A DNA stretch of 41,330 bases from DASXYG01 sp036502625. GTDB lineage: Bacteria; Actinomycetota; Actinomycetes; Streptosporangiales; Streptosporangiaceae. Positions 18,201 to 25,886 of this stretch are shown one piece after another (position 1 is the stretch's first letter; the number at the start of each line of letters is the position of its first letter). Under the pieces are notes generated by a model. It did not search any database. It had not been told where the DNA came from and was given only the letters and a program-made list of their open reading frames with translations. Location: positions 1 through 41,330 of the forward strand of contig DASXYG010000045.1 in the NCBI GenBank assembly GCA_036502625.1, given 5' to 3'. The position numbers and the translations under genes are program-made.

Positions 18201-18600
18201 TGCCGCACGACGGAATTGGTATCGCTTCCTGAGCCGGAGCCTCGCCTGGGGAAGGCTCGGCGACGACCGTAACGCCGTCACCTGGGACATGCTCGTCTTG
18301 ATCTGGCAGGTGATCGGCCGCGCGGTGCGCGGGGGCGTACCGGCCCGTGTGACGTTCGTGGACGCCGCATTCGCGCCCAACGCGGCGGTCGGCTCCGACA
18401 AGCCCGACAGCCCGGATAGCAGCCTTCTGCACAGCATGCGCGCCGTCCTTCAGCCGTACTTCACCAGCGCACCCGGTCAGCAGGTATGCCAACCGCACGA
18501 CCGCGAGGTGGTCCAGGACCTGTTCGGCCCGTTCTGGACCGCGCTCAGCGAGTGCCTGAACGAAATGACAAAAGGAAACAACCCATGCCGCATTCACTGA
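15244..18600 (+). CDS. DinG-like superfamily 2 helicase of the pPIWI-RE island
   Basis: About 1118 residues. Walker A GIVSVGKST (253-261, Lys259) lies after a 240-residue island-specific N-terminal region. Four cysteines follow (352, 375, 387, 393; C-x22-C-x11-C-x5-C) where DinG/XPD helicases carry a [4Fe-4S] cluster. The DEAD box is at 445-448 (VIIDEADR). The C-terminal RecA half ends with helicase motif VI, QVIGRAVRG (1022-1030), followed by VTFVDAAFAP, a run I associate with pPIWI-RE helicases. Predicted ATP-driven 5'-3' unwinding of DNA or R-loops for the PIWI partner. Start ATG 15244 is chosen because AAGG lies seven bases upstream; an earlier ATG (15229) lacks one. It overlaps the previous gene by eight bases and the next by sixteen. 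Confidence 0.85.
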   Translation: MRSTDTVLKPVVKALTASRLGRQLITGELKTFCAVEIGLLLQREVMGDGNAAVEAWALFSGYPFARAWGAVTSAEGQQKLRVARHTLWIFRRREAWRDALEVYQSRDRHHRGFDVPDPDQPAHLLSPRIASERWQCYARVLAAAPPFHGAPLPLAGPGRYRFTVGRDRTSVTLPSLPLAALPDGHDVRPTRPYGASLPPISWADLEQTAREMDDRDFRKWEERLHGIRLFTRTATGFARSDDLTIDRILHLLGIVSVGKSTLRDVLSVHLATKLDRRVTVVVGDVAELLRLVRTYNDHTRTADFPDGMAAPVIGVSSREQHAQRLHRRHAGRTSPGILAHNDPAFAYLSTACPVDALRREQDGDPDVLPYNDAPCDRLDAKGKRHTCVFWSACPRHHGDRRLVDAAIWVATPQSLVNSSVPWPQSAERIRYLELACRRSDLVIIDEADRVQVQLDHLFAPAVPLEGTANGDSMLTETNRRKLTELANGRQVQLSSSDVENWSAAVNTVTAATNRLYAMLATEMGIRDWLRGRYFNSWTLQLRLVDDQYPPPSGEGPDPNAAARKELRDVLDEFRDNPFGDRTPPSGEHQRLVELLGDLLHTAYPARTRKRLAARLEKLFHLGAGAVPDKLARQFEFTLLLAALEPKLALMNAMWPRVAPILRLGFNQMYTIPRDYAPMVPESPMGNVLGFQFVMDGGPDEGGPRSGELRYFRCCGLGRELLRTMPGLPELDGLPGTNVLLMSGSSWAGLSSRYHIPIPVGAVLKPAPGVTNAIGEKSKFRFEPIRLGNRALTVSGTKQERKPDILRRIAECLGTAELDELSALGRELGQLDEDRKNILLLVGSYAEATLVADTLHETREWRDRVIRLAADNDDLDSQLGGADGDEHHARVLRRGDVDNLVNTPGQILVAPLLAMERGHNVLNKRSHAAIGSIYFLVRPNPRPDDLSLAVFAINDWMTRALHEEGDAFGAHVRNGTTLDEGARCVRDAARRNWYRFLSRSLAWGRLGDDRNAVTWDMLVLIWQVIGRAVRGGVPARVTFVDAAFAPNAAVGSDKPDSPDSSLLHSMRAVLQPYFTSAPGQQVCQPHDREVVQDLFGPFWTALSECLNEMTKGNNPCRIH

Positions 18601-21242
18601 TCCGACGAGCCGCGTACGAGCCGGATCCGTCTCATGGTTCCTGGATCGAGCCCGTTCGTGTCTTGCCGTTCGACGAGACCTGGCGGGACGCGTTCCTGCG
18701 CCTGTACCAGCAAAGCCGGCCGGCCGCGAAGGGCCTGCCCGTGACCCGCTTGAACCGCCTGGCCCTGGCCATCGCCCCCGGTGTGATCACCACCGGTCGC
18801 AATGTGTCGGCCGCGCCGTCCGCGCCGTGGCTCTACGCCCGCCATGAGGTCCCCCCAGAGCCCGTCCGGGCCCTCGTCCTCGCCTGGGTACGCATGATGG
18901 CACCGGCCGAGGCCGCCGGGATCGAGCTCGATCGGGCGCTACAGGCCATCGGCGATACCGGCCCCACATGGTCCGTCGAGGAGATCGATCTGCTCGAGAG
19001 CGGACTTACGGAGGGCGGCACCGCGGCTCCGGCGAACCACCTCTACCTGCTCCTCGCCGAATGGCTGGCCGCGCGCCTCGCTACGCGGCCCTACCGCACC
19101 GACGGCAGTGAGCTGCGGTTCCGGGTCGTCGGCCGCGACCAGGGCGCCGAACTGGTCTCCTGGCCGCCACAGAAGTACGACACGAACGGACGCACGTGGT
19201 TCTACTCGGCCACGGTCACGATCACCGTGCAGACCGTGCCGTTCGACCCGAGATTCCGCGTCCACACGTCGTCCGGCATCCGGCGCTGGGCCACTGGAGA
19301 AAGGACACGGCCTCGCCGCGGGCGCGGAGCAACCGTTCTGTTCGACGTGCCGGTGCCGTGGCCGGACCTCGAGGCCGCGGAGGCGCGCCTGATCCCGAAC
19401 TCCATGAAGTTCGATCCGCAGAAGGGTGAGCTGGCGTGGCGGAGCCAGAGCCCGGCCGAGCTGATCGACGACCTCGACCTCATGCGCACGTACCCGAAGC
19501 CCGGGGACCTGGCCGCGTCGCCCGAACGGTTCATCCGCGGTTGGCACGGAATCCGGGCCGGCATCGTGTTCAGCGAGGGCATGGGCTCGCATGCCGTCGG
19601 GAAGGGCCTGATGTCCGGCGAGCGCGCCGATCTCGACACGTGGGTTGAGGAGGGGCTCCGACCGTACTTCCGGCGGGTGCCCGACCTGGAGCGGATCAAG
19701 CCCGCGCTGTCGCCCAAGCGCCTTCCCAAGCTCCGCGACAAGGACCTGCGCGAGCAGCCCGAGCTGTACGCGCAGAACGTCAAGGAGCACGTCACCGCCC
19801 GGCGCTCCGCATTGCGCGCGGCTCTGGGCGGCCGCCCGCTCGACATCGAGATCTTCTGGGAGCACCGGAGCACCCGCGACCAGGTGATCACCGACCTCTC
19901 CGACCTCCTGGGGCTTGCCCCCAGCGGCACGCTCCTGACCGATGACGAGCAGGTCTGGCGCGTTGCCCACCTTGACGTACACGTACGCAGTGCGCCGATC
20001 GGGTCGCTCGGCGCGCCGCTGGATCTGCCATCCGGCAGCCGGTCGGCCGCTCTGGATCAAGCGATCCGCACCCGGTACCAGGAGGTGCGCGAGCGCCTTG
20101 GAGCAGCGAACGGCGACACCTCGTCCACACCGACGCTGGCATTCGTCGAGATCGGCGACCGGGCCCATTTCGCGTCCGCGGACAGTGACCCGAAGTACGC
20201 ACTGCGGCTGGGTTTCGCCCGCGCCGGCAGGCTGACCCAGTTCCTTGCCGACGCGGACGACACCGAGACTCAGGTGGAAATCCGCTCCCGGTCCGCATGC
20301 CTCGATGGGTTCAGACAGCTCGGCGCCGTTACCCTGCCGCACATCATGACGGGCGACAGCGTGCCGGAAGACCTTCAGCACATTGGGATGTGGCTGATCC
20401 AGCGCAATGACGGCGGCCGGCTGCGGCAGCCCGCCCGACGACTCATCGCGGTCCGAATCCGCCCGGACGACGAGCGGTACCCGGTTTGCGGTTGGGACGA
20501 GGCCGCGGGGGGCTGGGTGCCCTATCCACGCCTCCTGCTGACCCTCGCGCAGCAGACCGAACCGTATACGACCGATGAGGACCACGGCTTCATCAATGAT
20601 CGGCTCGCTCAGACCATCCAGCGCACGATCCGAACGTTGCTCTTCACTGTCCGCGACGAGCCAACGCTGATGCTCGTCAACTCCGCCAACCTCCGGCGCG
20701 CCTGGCCGTCTCTGTCGAACGGCCGCCTCATGAAGGACATGGTGTGCTTCGGCGACGACGCGAACCAGCGCTTGAGCGTCTACGGGCCGGATCTGCGCCT
20801 GGTGCTCGTCCGAGATCACAATGGCCGGGACGAGACGGCGCAGTGGTACGCCATGGGCGGTGGCCAGCCCGGGTTCGCGAACGGCCTGTGGCGGTCGGCT
20901 GGATCTGACGAGGACAATCGCGTCTTCTTCAGCGCGATGGACGTATCGCCGACCGCGAAGAAGCTGCCGCGGTCCCTGCGCAAGCTCGTCGTCGATCCCC
21001 AGTGGCCAACAGCTCCCACGGCATCTGCGTCGAACCCGCAGGGGCTGGAGGTGACCGTCGTTGGCCGCCAATCTCGCGATACCGGGAGCGACAGCCAGGC
21101 GGACGATCCAGCCCACTGGGCTTCGGTTGTCCATCAGTCGCGCTTCCACAACGACCACCACGGTCTATCGCGTCCATTCGCTCAGCACCTCGCGTGGCTG
21201 GCGGCGGAGTATGTCCTGCCCTCGCCGGATGGCCTCGGCTGA
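18585..21242 (+). CDS. pPIWI-RE family protein (prokaryotic PIWI with conserved Arg/Glu)
   Basis: An 885-residue protein with the layout of pPIWI-RE proteins: a long N-terminal X-type region (to about 440), a MID-like part with LAFVEIGD (Glu522) and DSDPKYALRLGFARAG (533 on), then an RNase-H-fold PIWI domain. The PIWI part contains RRLIAVRIRPD, WVPYPRLLLTLAQ, LRLVLVRDHNGRDETAQW (Arg743, Glu750), NPQGLEVTVV (Glu822) and the terminal SRPFAQHLAWLAAEYVLP. The family is named for a universal Arg and Glu; Arg743 and Glu822 are my best candidates. Expected to hold a nucleic-acid guide and recognise invading DNA or R-loops with the helicase. ATG 18585 has AAAGGA eight bases upstream and overlaps the helicase stop. 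Last gene of the operon. No PAZ domain seen. Catalytic competence of the RNase H site cannot be judged by eye. Confidence 0.85.
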   Translation: MPHSLIRRAAYEPDPSHGSWIEPVRVLPFDETWRDAFLRLYQQSRPAAKGLPVTRLNRLALAIAPGVITTGRNVSAAPSAPWLYARHEVPPEPVRALVLAWVRMMAPAEAAGIELDRALQAIGDTGPTWSVEEIDLLESGLTEGGTAAPANHLYLLLAEWLAARLATRPYRTDGSELRFRVVGRDQGAELVSWPPQKYDTNGRTWFYSATVTITVQTVPFDPRFRVHTSSGIRRWATGERTRPRRGRGATVLFDVPVPWPDLEAAEARLIPNSMKFDPQKGELAWRSQSPAELIDDLDLMRTYPKPGDLAASPERFIRGWHGIRAGIVFSEGMGSHAVGKGLMSGERADLDTWVEEGLRPYFRRVPDLERIKPALSPKRLPKLRDKDLREQPELYAQNVKEHVTARRSALRAALGGRPLDIEIFWEHRSTRDQVITDLSDLLGLAPSGTLLTDDEQVWRVAHLDVHVRSAPIGSLGAPLDLPSGSRSAALDQAIRTRYQEVRERLGAANGDTSSTPTLAFVEIGDRAHFASADSDPKYALRLGFARAGRLTQFLADADDTETQVEIRSRSACLDGFRQLGAVTLPHIMTGDSVPEDLQHIGMWLIQRNDGGRLRQPARRLIAVRIRPDDERYPVCGWDEAAGGWVPYPRLLLTLAQQTEPYTTDEDHGFINDRLAQTIQRTIRTLLFTVRDEPTLMLVNSANLRRAWPSLSNGRLMKDMVCFGDDANQRLSVYGPDLRLVLVRDHNGRDETAQWYAMGGGQPGFANGLWRSAGSDEDNRVFFSAMDVSPTAKKLPRSLRKLVVDPQWPTAPTASASNPQGLEVTVVGRQSRDTGSDSQADDPAHWASVVHQSRFHNDHHGLSRPFAQHLAWLAAEYVLPSPDGLG

Positions 21243-21335
21243 CCGCTCAGCGGGAAGGCTCCAGCGCAGGTCCGCATGGGTTGTCACACCCCTGTGGCAC
21301 AGTCGCCGATGGGACAGCGAGAGGTTGGGACGGTT

Positions 21336-22256
21336 ATGGCGGATACGGGGACGATCACCAGTGTTGAGCTGCCCGTGCGCGGGGGGTTCGATCTGGCGGC
21401 GAGTATGCGGTTTCTTGAGGGGTTCGCGCCTGCGGGGCGGGGTGATGCTGCCGAGGAAGCCGGGGTGTTGCGGTTGGCGTTTCCGGCCGCGCCGGGGTGG
21501 GGGACGGCGCGGGTGGTGGTGCGGCAGCGGGGGGCGAATGTGGTGGCCGAGGTGCCGGCGGGGGGTGACGCCGATGTGGTCGCGGGGCATGCGGCGCGGA
21601 TCTTGTCGCTCGACGTCGACGGGGCGGCGTTCGGGGAGGTGGCGGCGGGCGATCCGGTGATCGGCGAGCTGCACCGGCGGTATCCGGGGTTGCGGCCGGT
21701 GCTGTTCTACTCGCCGTACGAAGCGGCCTGCTGGACGATCATCGGGCATCGCATCCGCATCACCCAGGCCGCCGCGCTCAAGCAGCGCATCGCCGCCGAG
21801 CTGGGCGAGCGCGTCCTGGTGGCGGGGGTGGAGCTGACCGCGTTCCCCGCGCCGGAGCGGCTGCTGTCGGCCGCGCGGGTGCCGGGGCTGCCCGAGGTCA
21901 AGGTGGAGCGGCTGCGGGCCATCGCGGAGGCGACGCTCGACGGCGCGCTCGACGCCGGCCACCTGCGCGGGCTTCCCGCCGACGAGGCGCTGGCCGAGCT
22001 GCGGCGGCTGCCGGGCATCGGGCCGTTCTCCGCCGAGCTGACGCTCATCCGCGGCGCCGGGCACCCCGACGTCTTCCCCAGCGCCGAGCGCCGGCTGCAC
22101 GAGGAGATGGCCGCGGCGTACGACCTCACCGACCCGTCGCTCGCCGAACTGTCCGCGATCGCCGAACACTGGCGCCCGTACCGCTCCTGGGCGTCGTTCC
22201 TCCTCCGCGTCCGCCGCGAGGACGACACCGGCGAGATCGCCGGAAAGCGCCGGTGA
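21336..22256 (+). CDS. AlkA-like DNA-3-methyladenine glycosylase
   Basis: A 306-residue base-excision repair glycosylase of the HhH-GPD superfamily. The helix-hairpin-helix LRRLPGIGPFSAELTLIRG is followed by the Gly/Pro-Asp loop GHPDVFP, whose Asp is the catalytic residue. An N-terminal AlkA-like beta domain (residues about 10-95) precedes it; SPYEAACWTIIGHRI is the usual start of the helical domain. Removes alkylated purines from DNA. ATG 21336 is preferred over an upstream ATG at 21276 because GAGAGG lies at the right distance and homology begins here. It restarts the core chromosome right of the island, 93 bp after the pPIWI stop, and is not obviously coupled to it. Firm family call. Confidence 0.9.
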   Translation: MADTGTITSVELPVRGGFDLAASMRFLEGFAPAGRGDAAEEAGVLRLAFPAAPGWGTARVVVRQRGANVVAEVPAGGDADVVAGHAARILSLDVDGAAFGEVAAGDPVIGELHRRYPGLRPVLFYSPYEAACWTIIGHRIRITQAAALKQRIAAELGERVLVAGVELTAFPAPERLLSAARVPGLPEVKVERLRAIAEATLDGALDAGHLRGLPADEALAELRRLPGIGPFSAELTLIRGAGHPDVFPSAERRLHEEMAAAYDLTDPSLAELSAIAEHWRPYRSWASFLLRVRREDDTGEIAGKRR

Positions 22257-22268
22257 GCGGCTTACCGG
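22250..22268. terminator. Short hairpin over two convergent stop codons
   Basis: CCGGTGA (22250-22256) pairs with TTACCGG (22262-22268), with one G-U pair and a five-base loop. It covers the stop codons of the convergent glycosylase and oxidoreductase genes, which are only five bases apart. Probable compact bidirectional terminator. Confidence 0.5.
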
Positions 22269-23902
22269 AGGGCGCGGCGCGCGCGGTTCGCGAGGGTGCG
22301 GGCGCGTTCGGCCGGGGTGCCGCGGAGGAGGCGGTGCGCCGTCAGGTAGCCGGAGGTGGCGTTGAGGCCGGCGCCCGGCCAGGTCGCCGCGCCCGTCATG
22401 TAGAGGCCGGCCACCGGGGTCGCGTACTTCGACGCGCCGGGGAACGGGCGGAACAGGAGGTTCTGGCGGAGGTGGTGGCTGCCGGAGACGGAGTCGCCGC
22501 CGACCAGGCTGGGGTTCGCCCGCTCCAGGTCGCGCGGCGTGAACACGGCGCGGTCGAGCACGCGGGCGGAGAGCCCCGGGGCGTAGCGCTCCAGCTTGGC
22601 CACCACCCGGTCGCCGAGCGTCTCCCGCAGGTCGTCCCAATCCGTGGCGCCGGCCTTGCCCAGCGCGTCGCCGGCCACCCGCGACGGCAGCGTACGCACC
22701 TGCACCCACAGGATGTGCTCCCCGCCGGGCGCGCGGCTCGGGTCGACGCTGGTCGTCTGCCCGACCACCAGCAGCGGGTCGTCCGGCAGCAGCCCGGCCA
22801 GCGACTGCTGGTACGTCCGCGCGATGTCGTCCACGTACGGCCCGACGTGCACGTACGCCCAGTCGGCCAGCTCGTCGCCGGCCCCCCACGGCACCGGGCC
22901 CGACAGCGCGAGGTGCACCATTCCGGTGCCCGGCCCGTACTGGAACCGCCGCGCCCGTGCGGCGAACCGCGCGGGCAGCGCCTCCCGCGGCACCAGCCGG
23001 CCGAACAGCACACCCGGCGACACGTTGCCGATCACCGCGCGCCCCGCCGCGACCCGCTCCCCGTCCGCCAGCTCCACGCCCACGGCCCGCCCGTCGCGGA
23101 CCACCACGCGCGCCACCTCCGCCCCCGTACGCAGCTCGCCGCCGTTGGCGCGCAGCACCCCCACCAGCGCGTCGACCATCCTGGACGCGCCGCCGCGCAC
23201 CACCGCCATGCCGTTCTCCATGTCGGCGAACGCCTCGAGCAGCGGGAACACCGCGCCCATCGCGACGTCCGGCCCGAAGTCGGTGTGCATGCCCCAGGCC
23301 GCGACCAGCGCCTTCGCCTCCGGCGTCGCGAAATACGCGTCGCCCAGCTCCCGCGTGGACGACACCGCGATGCGCGCGAGCTCCGGCAGCTCCGCCAACC
23401 CGGCCGCGCCCATGCCGCGCACCGCCGAGACCAGCCGGGCCGCGCCGGCGAACGACGGCATCTCGGCGCCGCTCAGCGCGCCGTAGACCGGCCCGAACCT
23501 GCGATACGCGGCGTACAGCTCCGCCCACCCGGCGGCGTCGCGCCGGTCGTGCGCGCGCCACATCTCCCGGGTCGCGTCGGCGTCGGTGGTGACGCGCAGC
23601 GCCCGGTCGCCGGGGAACACGCTGGCGTACGGCCGGTCCGACACCGCGTACTCCAGGCCGTGCGCGGTCAGCTCACCGCGCAGCTCGGCGTACGCCGCGG
23701 AGCCGAGGAACAGGTTCTGGTTGGTGGACCACAGGTCGTGCACGAGCCCGGGCCGCGTCACCTCGCCGCTGGCCACGGCGCCGCCCGGGCGCGCCGCCTG
23801 CTCGCAGACCAGCACCTTCCACCCCGCGCGTGCGAGGTAGACCCCCGCCACCAGCCCGTTGTGCCCCGCACCGATGATGATCGCGTCGTAGCCCACTGCC
23901 AT
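22262..23902 (-). CDS. Phytoene-dehydrogenase-like FAD/NAD(P)-dependent oxidoreductase
   Basis: A 546-residue flavoprotein. The N-terminus YDAIIIGAGHNGLVAGVYLARAG is the dinucleotide-binding Rossmann motif, followed by EQAARPGGAV. RTGAEVARVVVRDGRAVGVEL is the second nucleotide-binding strand, and GLYMTGAATWPGAGLNATSG the C-terminal FAD-binding motif of the phytoene desaturase/RPE65-unrelated amine-oxidase group. Homologues are widespread in actinomycetes and usually not in carotenoid clusters; no phytoene synthase is near, so carotenoid function is not supported. Substrate unknown. The ATG at 23902 is followed directly by the Rossmann strand. Converges on the glycosylase gene. Firm at family level. 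Confidence 0.9.
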   Translation of the reverse strand: MAVGYDAIIIGAGHNGLVAGVYLARAGWKVLVCEQAARPGGAVASGEVTRPGLVHDLWSTNQNLFLGSAAYAELRGELTAHGLEYAVSDRPYASVFPGDRALRVTTDADATREMWRAHDRRDAAGWAELYAAYRRFGPVYGALSGAEMPSFAGAARLVSAVRGMGAAGLAELPELARIAVSSTRELGDAYFATPEAKALVAAWGMHTDFGPDVAMGAVFPLLEAFADMENGMAVVRGGASRMVDALVGVLRANGGELRTGAEVARVVVRDGRAVGVELADGERVAAGRAVIGNVSPGVLFGRLVPREALPARFAARARRFQYGPGTGMVHLALSGPVPWGAGDELADWAYVHVGPYVDDIARTYQQSLAGLLPDDPLLVVGQTTSVDPSRAPGGEHILWVQVRTLPSRVAGDALGKAGATDWDDLRETLGDRVVAKLERYAPGLSARVLDRAVFTPRDLERANPSLVGGDSVSGSHHLRQNLLFRPFPGASKYATPVAGLYMTGAATWPGAGLNATSGYLTAHRLLRGTPAERARTLANRARRALR

Positions 23903-23957
23903 GGTCGGAACCTATCCCCCGCGGCGGCGCCACCCCAGGGCGACTACGGAGTGTTTG

Positions 23958-23971
23958 CAAAGAGATCTTCT
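23958..23971 (+). promoter_or_regulatory. Partial third copy of the CAAAG-N4-CTTTG operator
   Basis: CAAAG-AGAT-CTTCT retains the left half and core of the boxes at 5180 and 5208, preceded by TTTG. It lies 57 bp before the ATG of the broken secreted protein. It may be a second target of the ArsR-like regulator at 5241, or chance. Confidence 0.35.
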
Positions 23972-24027
23972 CGGTTACGAACCGGCGGGTGGCGTCCCGG
24001 CCACGCACCCGCAACGGAGGATCAGCC

Positions 24028-24386
24028 ATGCCCAAACGACCTGGACGTCTTCTCGCCGCCGCGTCCGCCCTCGCCCTCGGGCTCGCCGGCACCACCGGCG
24101 GTGCGGTGGCCGCCGCGACCCACCCGGCGGCCGGCCCGCGCGCCGCCCCGCACCGCGGCGTCTCCTGAGCGGCATCGACGCCCACTTCATCTACTCCAAC
24201 TGCGACGCCGGCCCGGTCACGAAGTTCTTCAACGCGTCGTTCTTCCAGACGGAGACGAAGCTCGGCCAGTCGGGCTGGATCCAGATCAACAACGACCCGC
24301 ACACACGCGGCTTCACCAACCCCGGCGAGTGCGCCGGGTGGGACGGCCTGTTCAGCCCGCCGATGTACCGCTACTGGAAGTGCTGA
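24028..24386 (+). pseudogene. Small secreted protein split by a frameshift
   Basis: ATG 24028 follows a good GGAGG site and opens a clean signal peptide: MPKRPGR, then a hydrophobic core ASALALGLAG and an AAA-type cleavage region. This frame ends at a TGA (24166-24168) after 46 residues. The mature part continues in another frame from about 24160 to the TGA at 24386, beginning SGIDAHFIYSNCDAG and ending MYRYWKC, with three cysteines. One base lost or two gained between about 24120 and 24165 would explain it; a sequencing error is equally possible. Intact length would be near 118 residues. I do not recognise the mature domain. A partial operator-like box lies upstream. Confidence 0.65.
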
Positions 24387-24400
24387 GGGCCGACGCCCGG

Positions 24401-25195
24401 CTACCGTGACGGTTCGTCGTGGCGGCCCGAGATCAGCTCCTGGAACCTGATCTTGACGCGGATCAGCGGGAGCCGGAGGCGCAGCTCGCGGCGGCGCGCG
24501 CGGGCCAGGGTCCGCTCGGCGTACCTCCAGCGGGCCCACGGCGAGCCGGGCCGCGCCAGCCGCACCGCGCCGAAGACCTGCAGGATCGGGACGAACAGGC
24601 CGAACAGGCCGGTCCAGATCTTGCCCTTCAGCAGGCTGACGATCGCCAGCGACAGGTTCAGCACCATCCAGCCGGACGCCGGGAGCATCCGGGTGATCGG
24701 CCCGGCGCTGTGCCGCGCGGCCGCGAGGTCGTCCAGGCCGATCGGGCGCAGCCCCAGCAGCAGCATCCCGGTGATCGCGATCGCCACGAACACCGCGTCG
24801 ACGGAGGTGCGGCCCTGCTCGGACCAGTAGACGTCGCGCAGGTGCAGGATCACCGCGAACTCGTCGAGCACCAGCGCCGCGCCCACCCCGAAGACCGCCG
24901 CGCAGACGGCGCGGCCGATCGGCGCGTCGTCGGACAGCGCGAGCTGCGCGACACCGGCGACCATCATGAACACGACGCCGAACACCACGTGGTGGATGTG
25001 CAGGTCGCCGGTCGTGACGTTGCCCGGCCACCACCGCGCGCGCCGCCTGATCATCCGTACGGAGAAGCGGATGAACGCGAACGCCACGATCACGGCGGCG
25101 AAGAAGCAGAACAGGGGCAGCCGTCCGGTGGCGACCACCGTACGGCCGAACCAGTCGCCGGCGACCTCGTCGAGCGCCGCCTGAGTCTCCCCCAC
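24401..25195 (-). CDS. Integral membrane protein with HIHH motif
   Basis: A 264-residue protein with about five to six hydrophobic helices; the first is LFCFFAAVIVAFAFI. A conserved-looking TTGDLHIHHVVFG segment lies at the start of the second helix, and DEFAVILHLRDVYW follows later. His/Asp/Glu residues inside membrane segments suggest metal or proton handling, but the family has no function that I know. The C-terminal 55 residues are strongly basic and cytosolic. The start is GTG 25195 with no ribosome site; a GATAAT box six bases upstream suggests a leaderless message. It lies downstream of a VOC gene on the same strand but seems to have its own promoter. Confidence 0.8.
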   Translation of the reverse strand: MGETQAALDEVAGDWFGRTVVATGRLPLFCFFAAVIVAFAFIRFSVRMIRRRARWWPGNVTTGDLHIHHVVFGVVFMMVAGVAQLALSDDAPIGRAVCAAVFGVGAALVLDEFAVILHLRDVYWSEQGRTSVDAVFVAIAITGMLLLGLRPIGLDDLAAARHSAGPITRMLPASGWMVLNLSLAIVSLLKGKIWTGLFGLFVPILQVFGAVRLARPGSPWARWRYAERTLARARRRELRLRLPLIRVKIRFQELISGRHDEPSR

Positions 25196-25201
25196 GCCCG
25201 A

Positions 25202-25230
25202 ATTATCGTACGGGCGCCGCCATGGTCAGG
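25202..25230 (-). promoter_or_regulatory. Probable leaderless promoter for the HIHH membrane protein
   Basis: On the minus strand GATAAT (25207-25202) lies exactly six bases before GTG 25195, placing transcription start on the start codon. An imperfect -35, CCTGAC, sits 17 bp further up within the end of the VOC gene. No Shine-Dalgarno is present, consistent with leaderless translation, which is common in actinomycetes. Confidence 0.5.
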
Positions 25231-25792
25231 CCGTAACGCGCGGACGCCGGTCGGCGGCCGTACGCGGCGTGTGCGAGACGTCCGCGTCCGTGAACGCCTT
25301 CGTCCAGCACGCGAACTCCAGCAGCGTGCCGTCGGGGTCCTGGAAGTAGAACGACCGGACGAACACCCCGTCGTACATCTTCGGCGCGATTCCGGCCTCG
25401 CTGTTGTCGTGGTTGAGGACCGGGCTGACCGCGACGCCCTTGGCCTTCAGCCGCGTGCGGTACTCGTCGAAGCTCTCCGCCGGCACCGTGAACGCCACGT
25501 GGTTCATCGAGCCGACGGCGCTGACCAGGTCGCCCTGCTCGGGGCGGCCGGGCGGCGCGGAGATGCCGGGCACGCCGTCGGGGGCGTCGGGGAACCAGAA
25601 GAACGCGACGCAGTCGCCGTTGCCGCAGTCGAAGAAGAAGTGCTGCCCCATGCCGCCGGGCAGCTCGATCGTCTTGATCAGCGGCATGCCGAGCACGCCG
25701 GAGTAGAAGTCGATCGTCGTGGCCATGTCCGAGCACACCAGCGCGAGGTGGTTGATGCCGCCCAGCTTGAACTCCGTGTTCTCCTTCTGCAC
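25226..25792 (-). CDS. VOC-family dioxygenase-like protein
   Basis: A 188-residue vicinal-oxygen-chelate protein. Putative metal ligands are in GGINHLALVC (His), SMNHVAFTV (His) and GTLLEFACW (Glu), the extradiol-dioxygenase/glyoxalase arrangement of two His and one Glu. The spacing fits two half-modules in one chain. Similar proteins flank acyl-CoA or catabolic genes, and a crotonase lies divergently next door, so a role in degradation is plausible but unproven. Start GTG 25792 is taken because GGGAG lies upstream and homology begins a few residues later. An upstream extension would overlap the divergent crotonase start. Confidence 0.85.
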   Translation of the reverse strand: MQKENTEFKLGGINHLALVCSDMATTIDFYSGVLGMPLIKTIELPGGMGQHFFFDCGNGDCVAFFWFPDAPDGVPGISAPPGRPEQGDLVSAVGSMNHVAFTVPAESFDEYRTRLKAKGVAVSPVLNHDNSEAGIAPKMYDGVFVRSFYFQDPDGTLLEFACWTKAFTDADVSHTPRTAADRRPRVTA

Positions 25793-25886
25793 AACCCGTC
25801 TCCCGTCGGACCGGACCAGCCGAATAAGATTCGGTTCCACGCTAGTTGCCGACCGTACGAAACGGAAGCCAAGACGAGGAGGGCGC

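Larger units (their letters stand above)
8910..21242. other. Accessory (defence) island built around a pPIWI-RE operon
   Basis: Six genes: AfsR-like regulator, Ser/Thr kinase, double Fe-S nuclease, zinc-ribbon/REase-fold protein, DinG-like helicase, pPIWI-RE protein. They sit between core genes that end at a strong terminator (8529) on the left and begin with an AlkA-like glycosylase (21336) on the right. By eye, the island uses A/T-ending codons more freely than the flanks. No integrase, transposase, tRNA or flanking direct repeat is visible, so the mode of acquisition is unknown. Within it the four nuclease/helicase/PIWI genes form one unit with every junction overlapping. Confidence 0.6.

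Noticed and set aside
16996..18597. Long minus-strand frame opposite the helicase gene, and similar ones at 15142-16611 and 18939-21161
   Set aside because: Low-complexity Arg/Gly/Val-rich translations with no family motifs, antisense to genes with clear domains; usual G/C-rich shadow frames.
8530..21335. Search for CRISPR repeats, integrase, transposase, tRNA or attachment repeats bounding the island
   Set aside because: None visible by reading; only the short promoter repeats near 8800 and 8840 were found.
22262..23902. Carotenoid biosynthesis cluster
   Set aside because: The oxidoreductase has phytoene-dehydrogenase-like motifs, but no phytoene synthase, cyclase or prenyltransferase gene is nearby.
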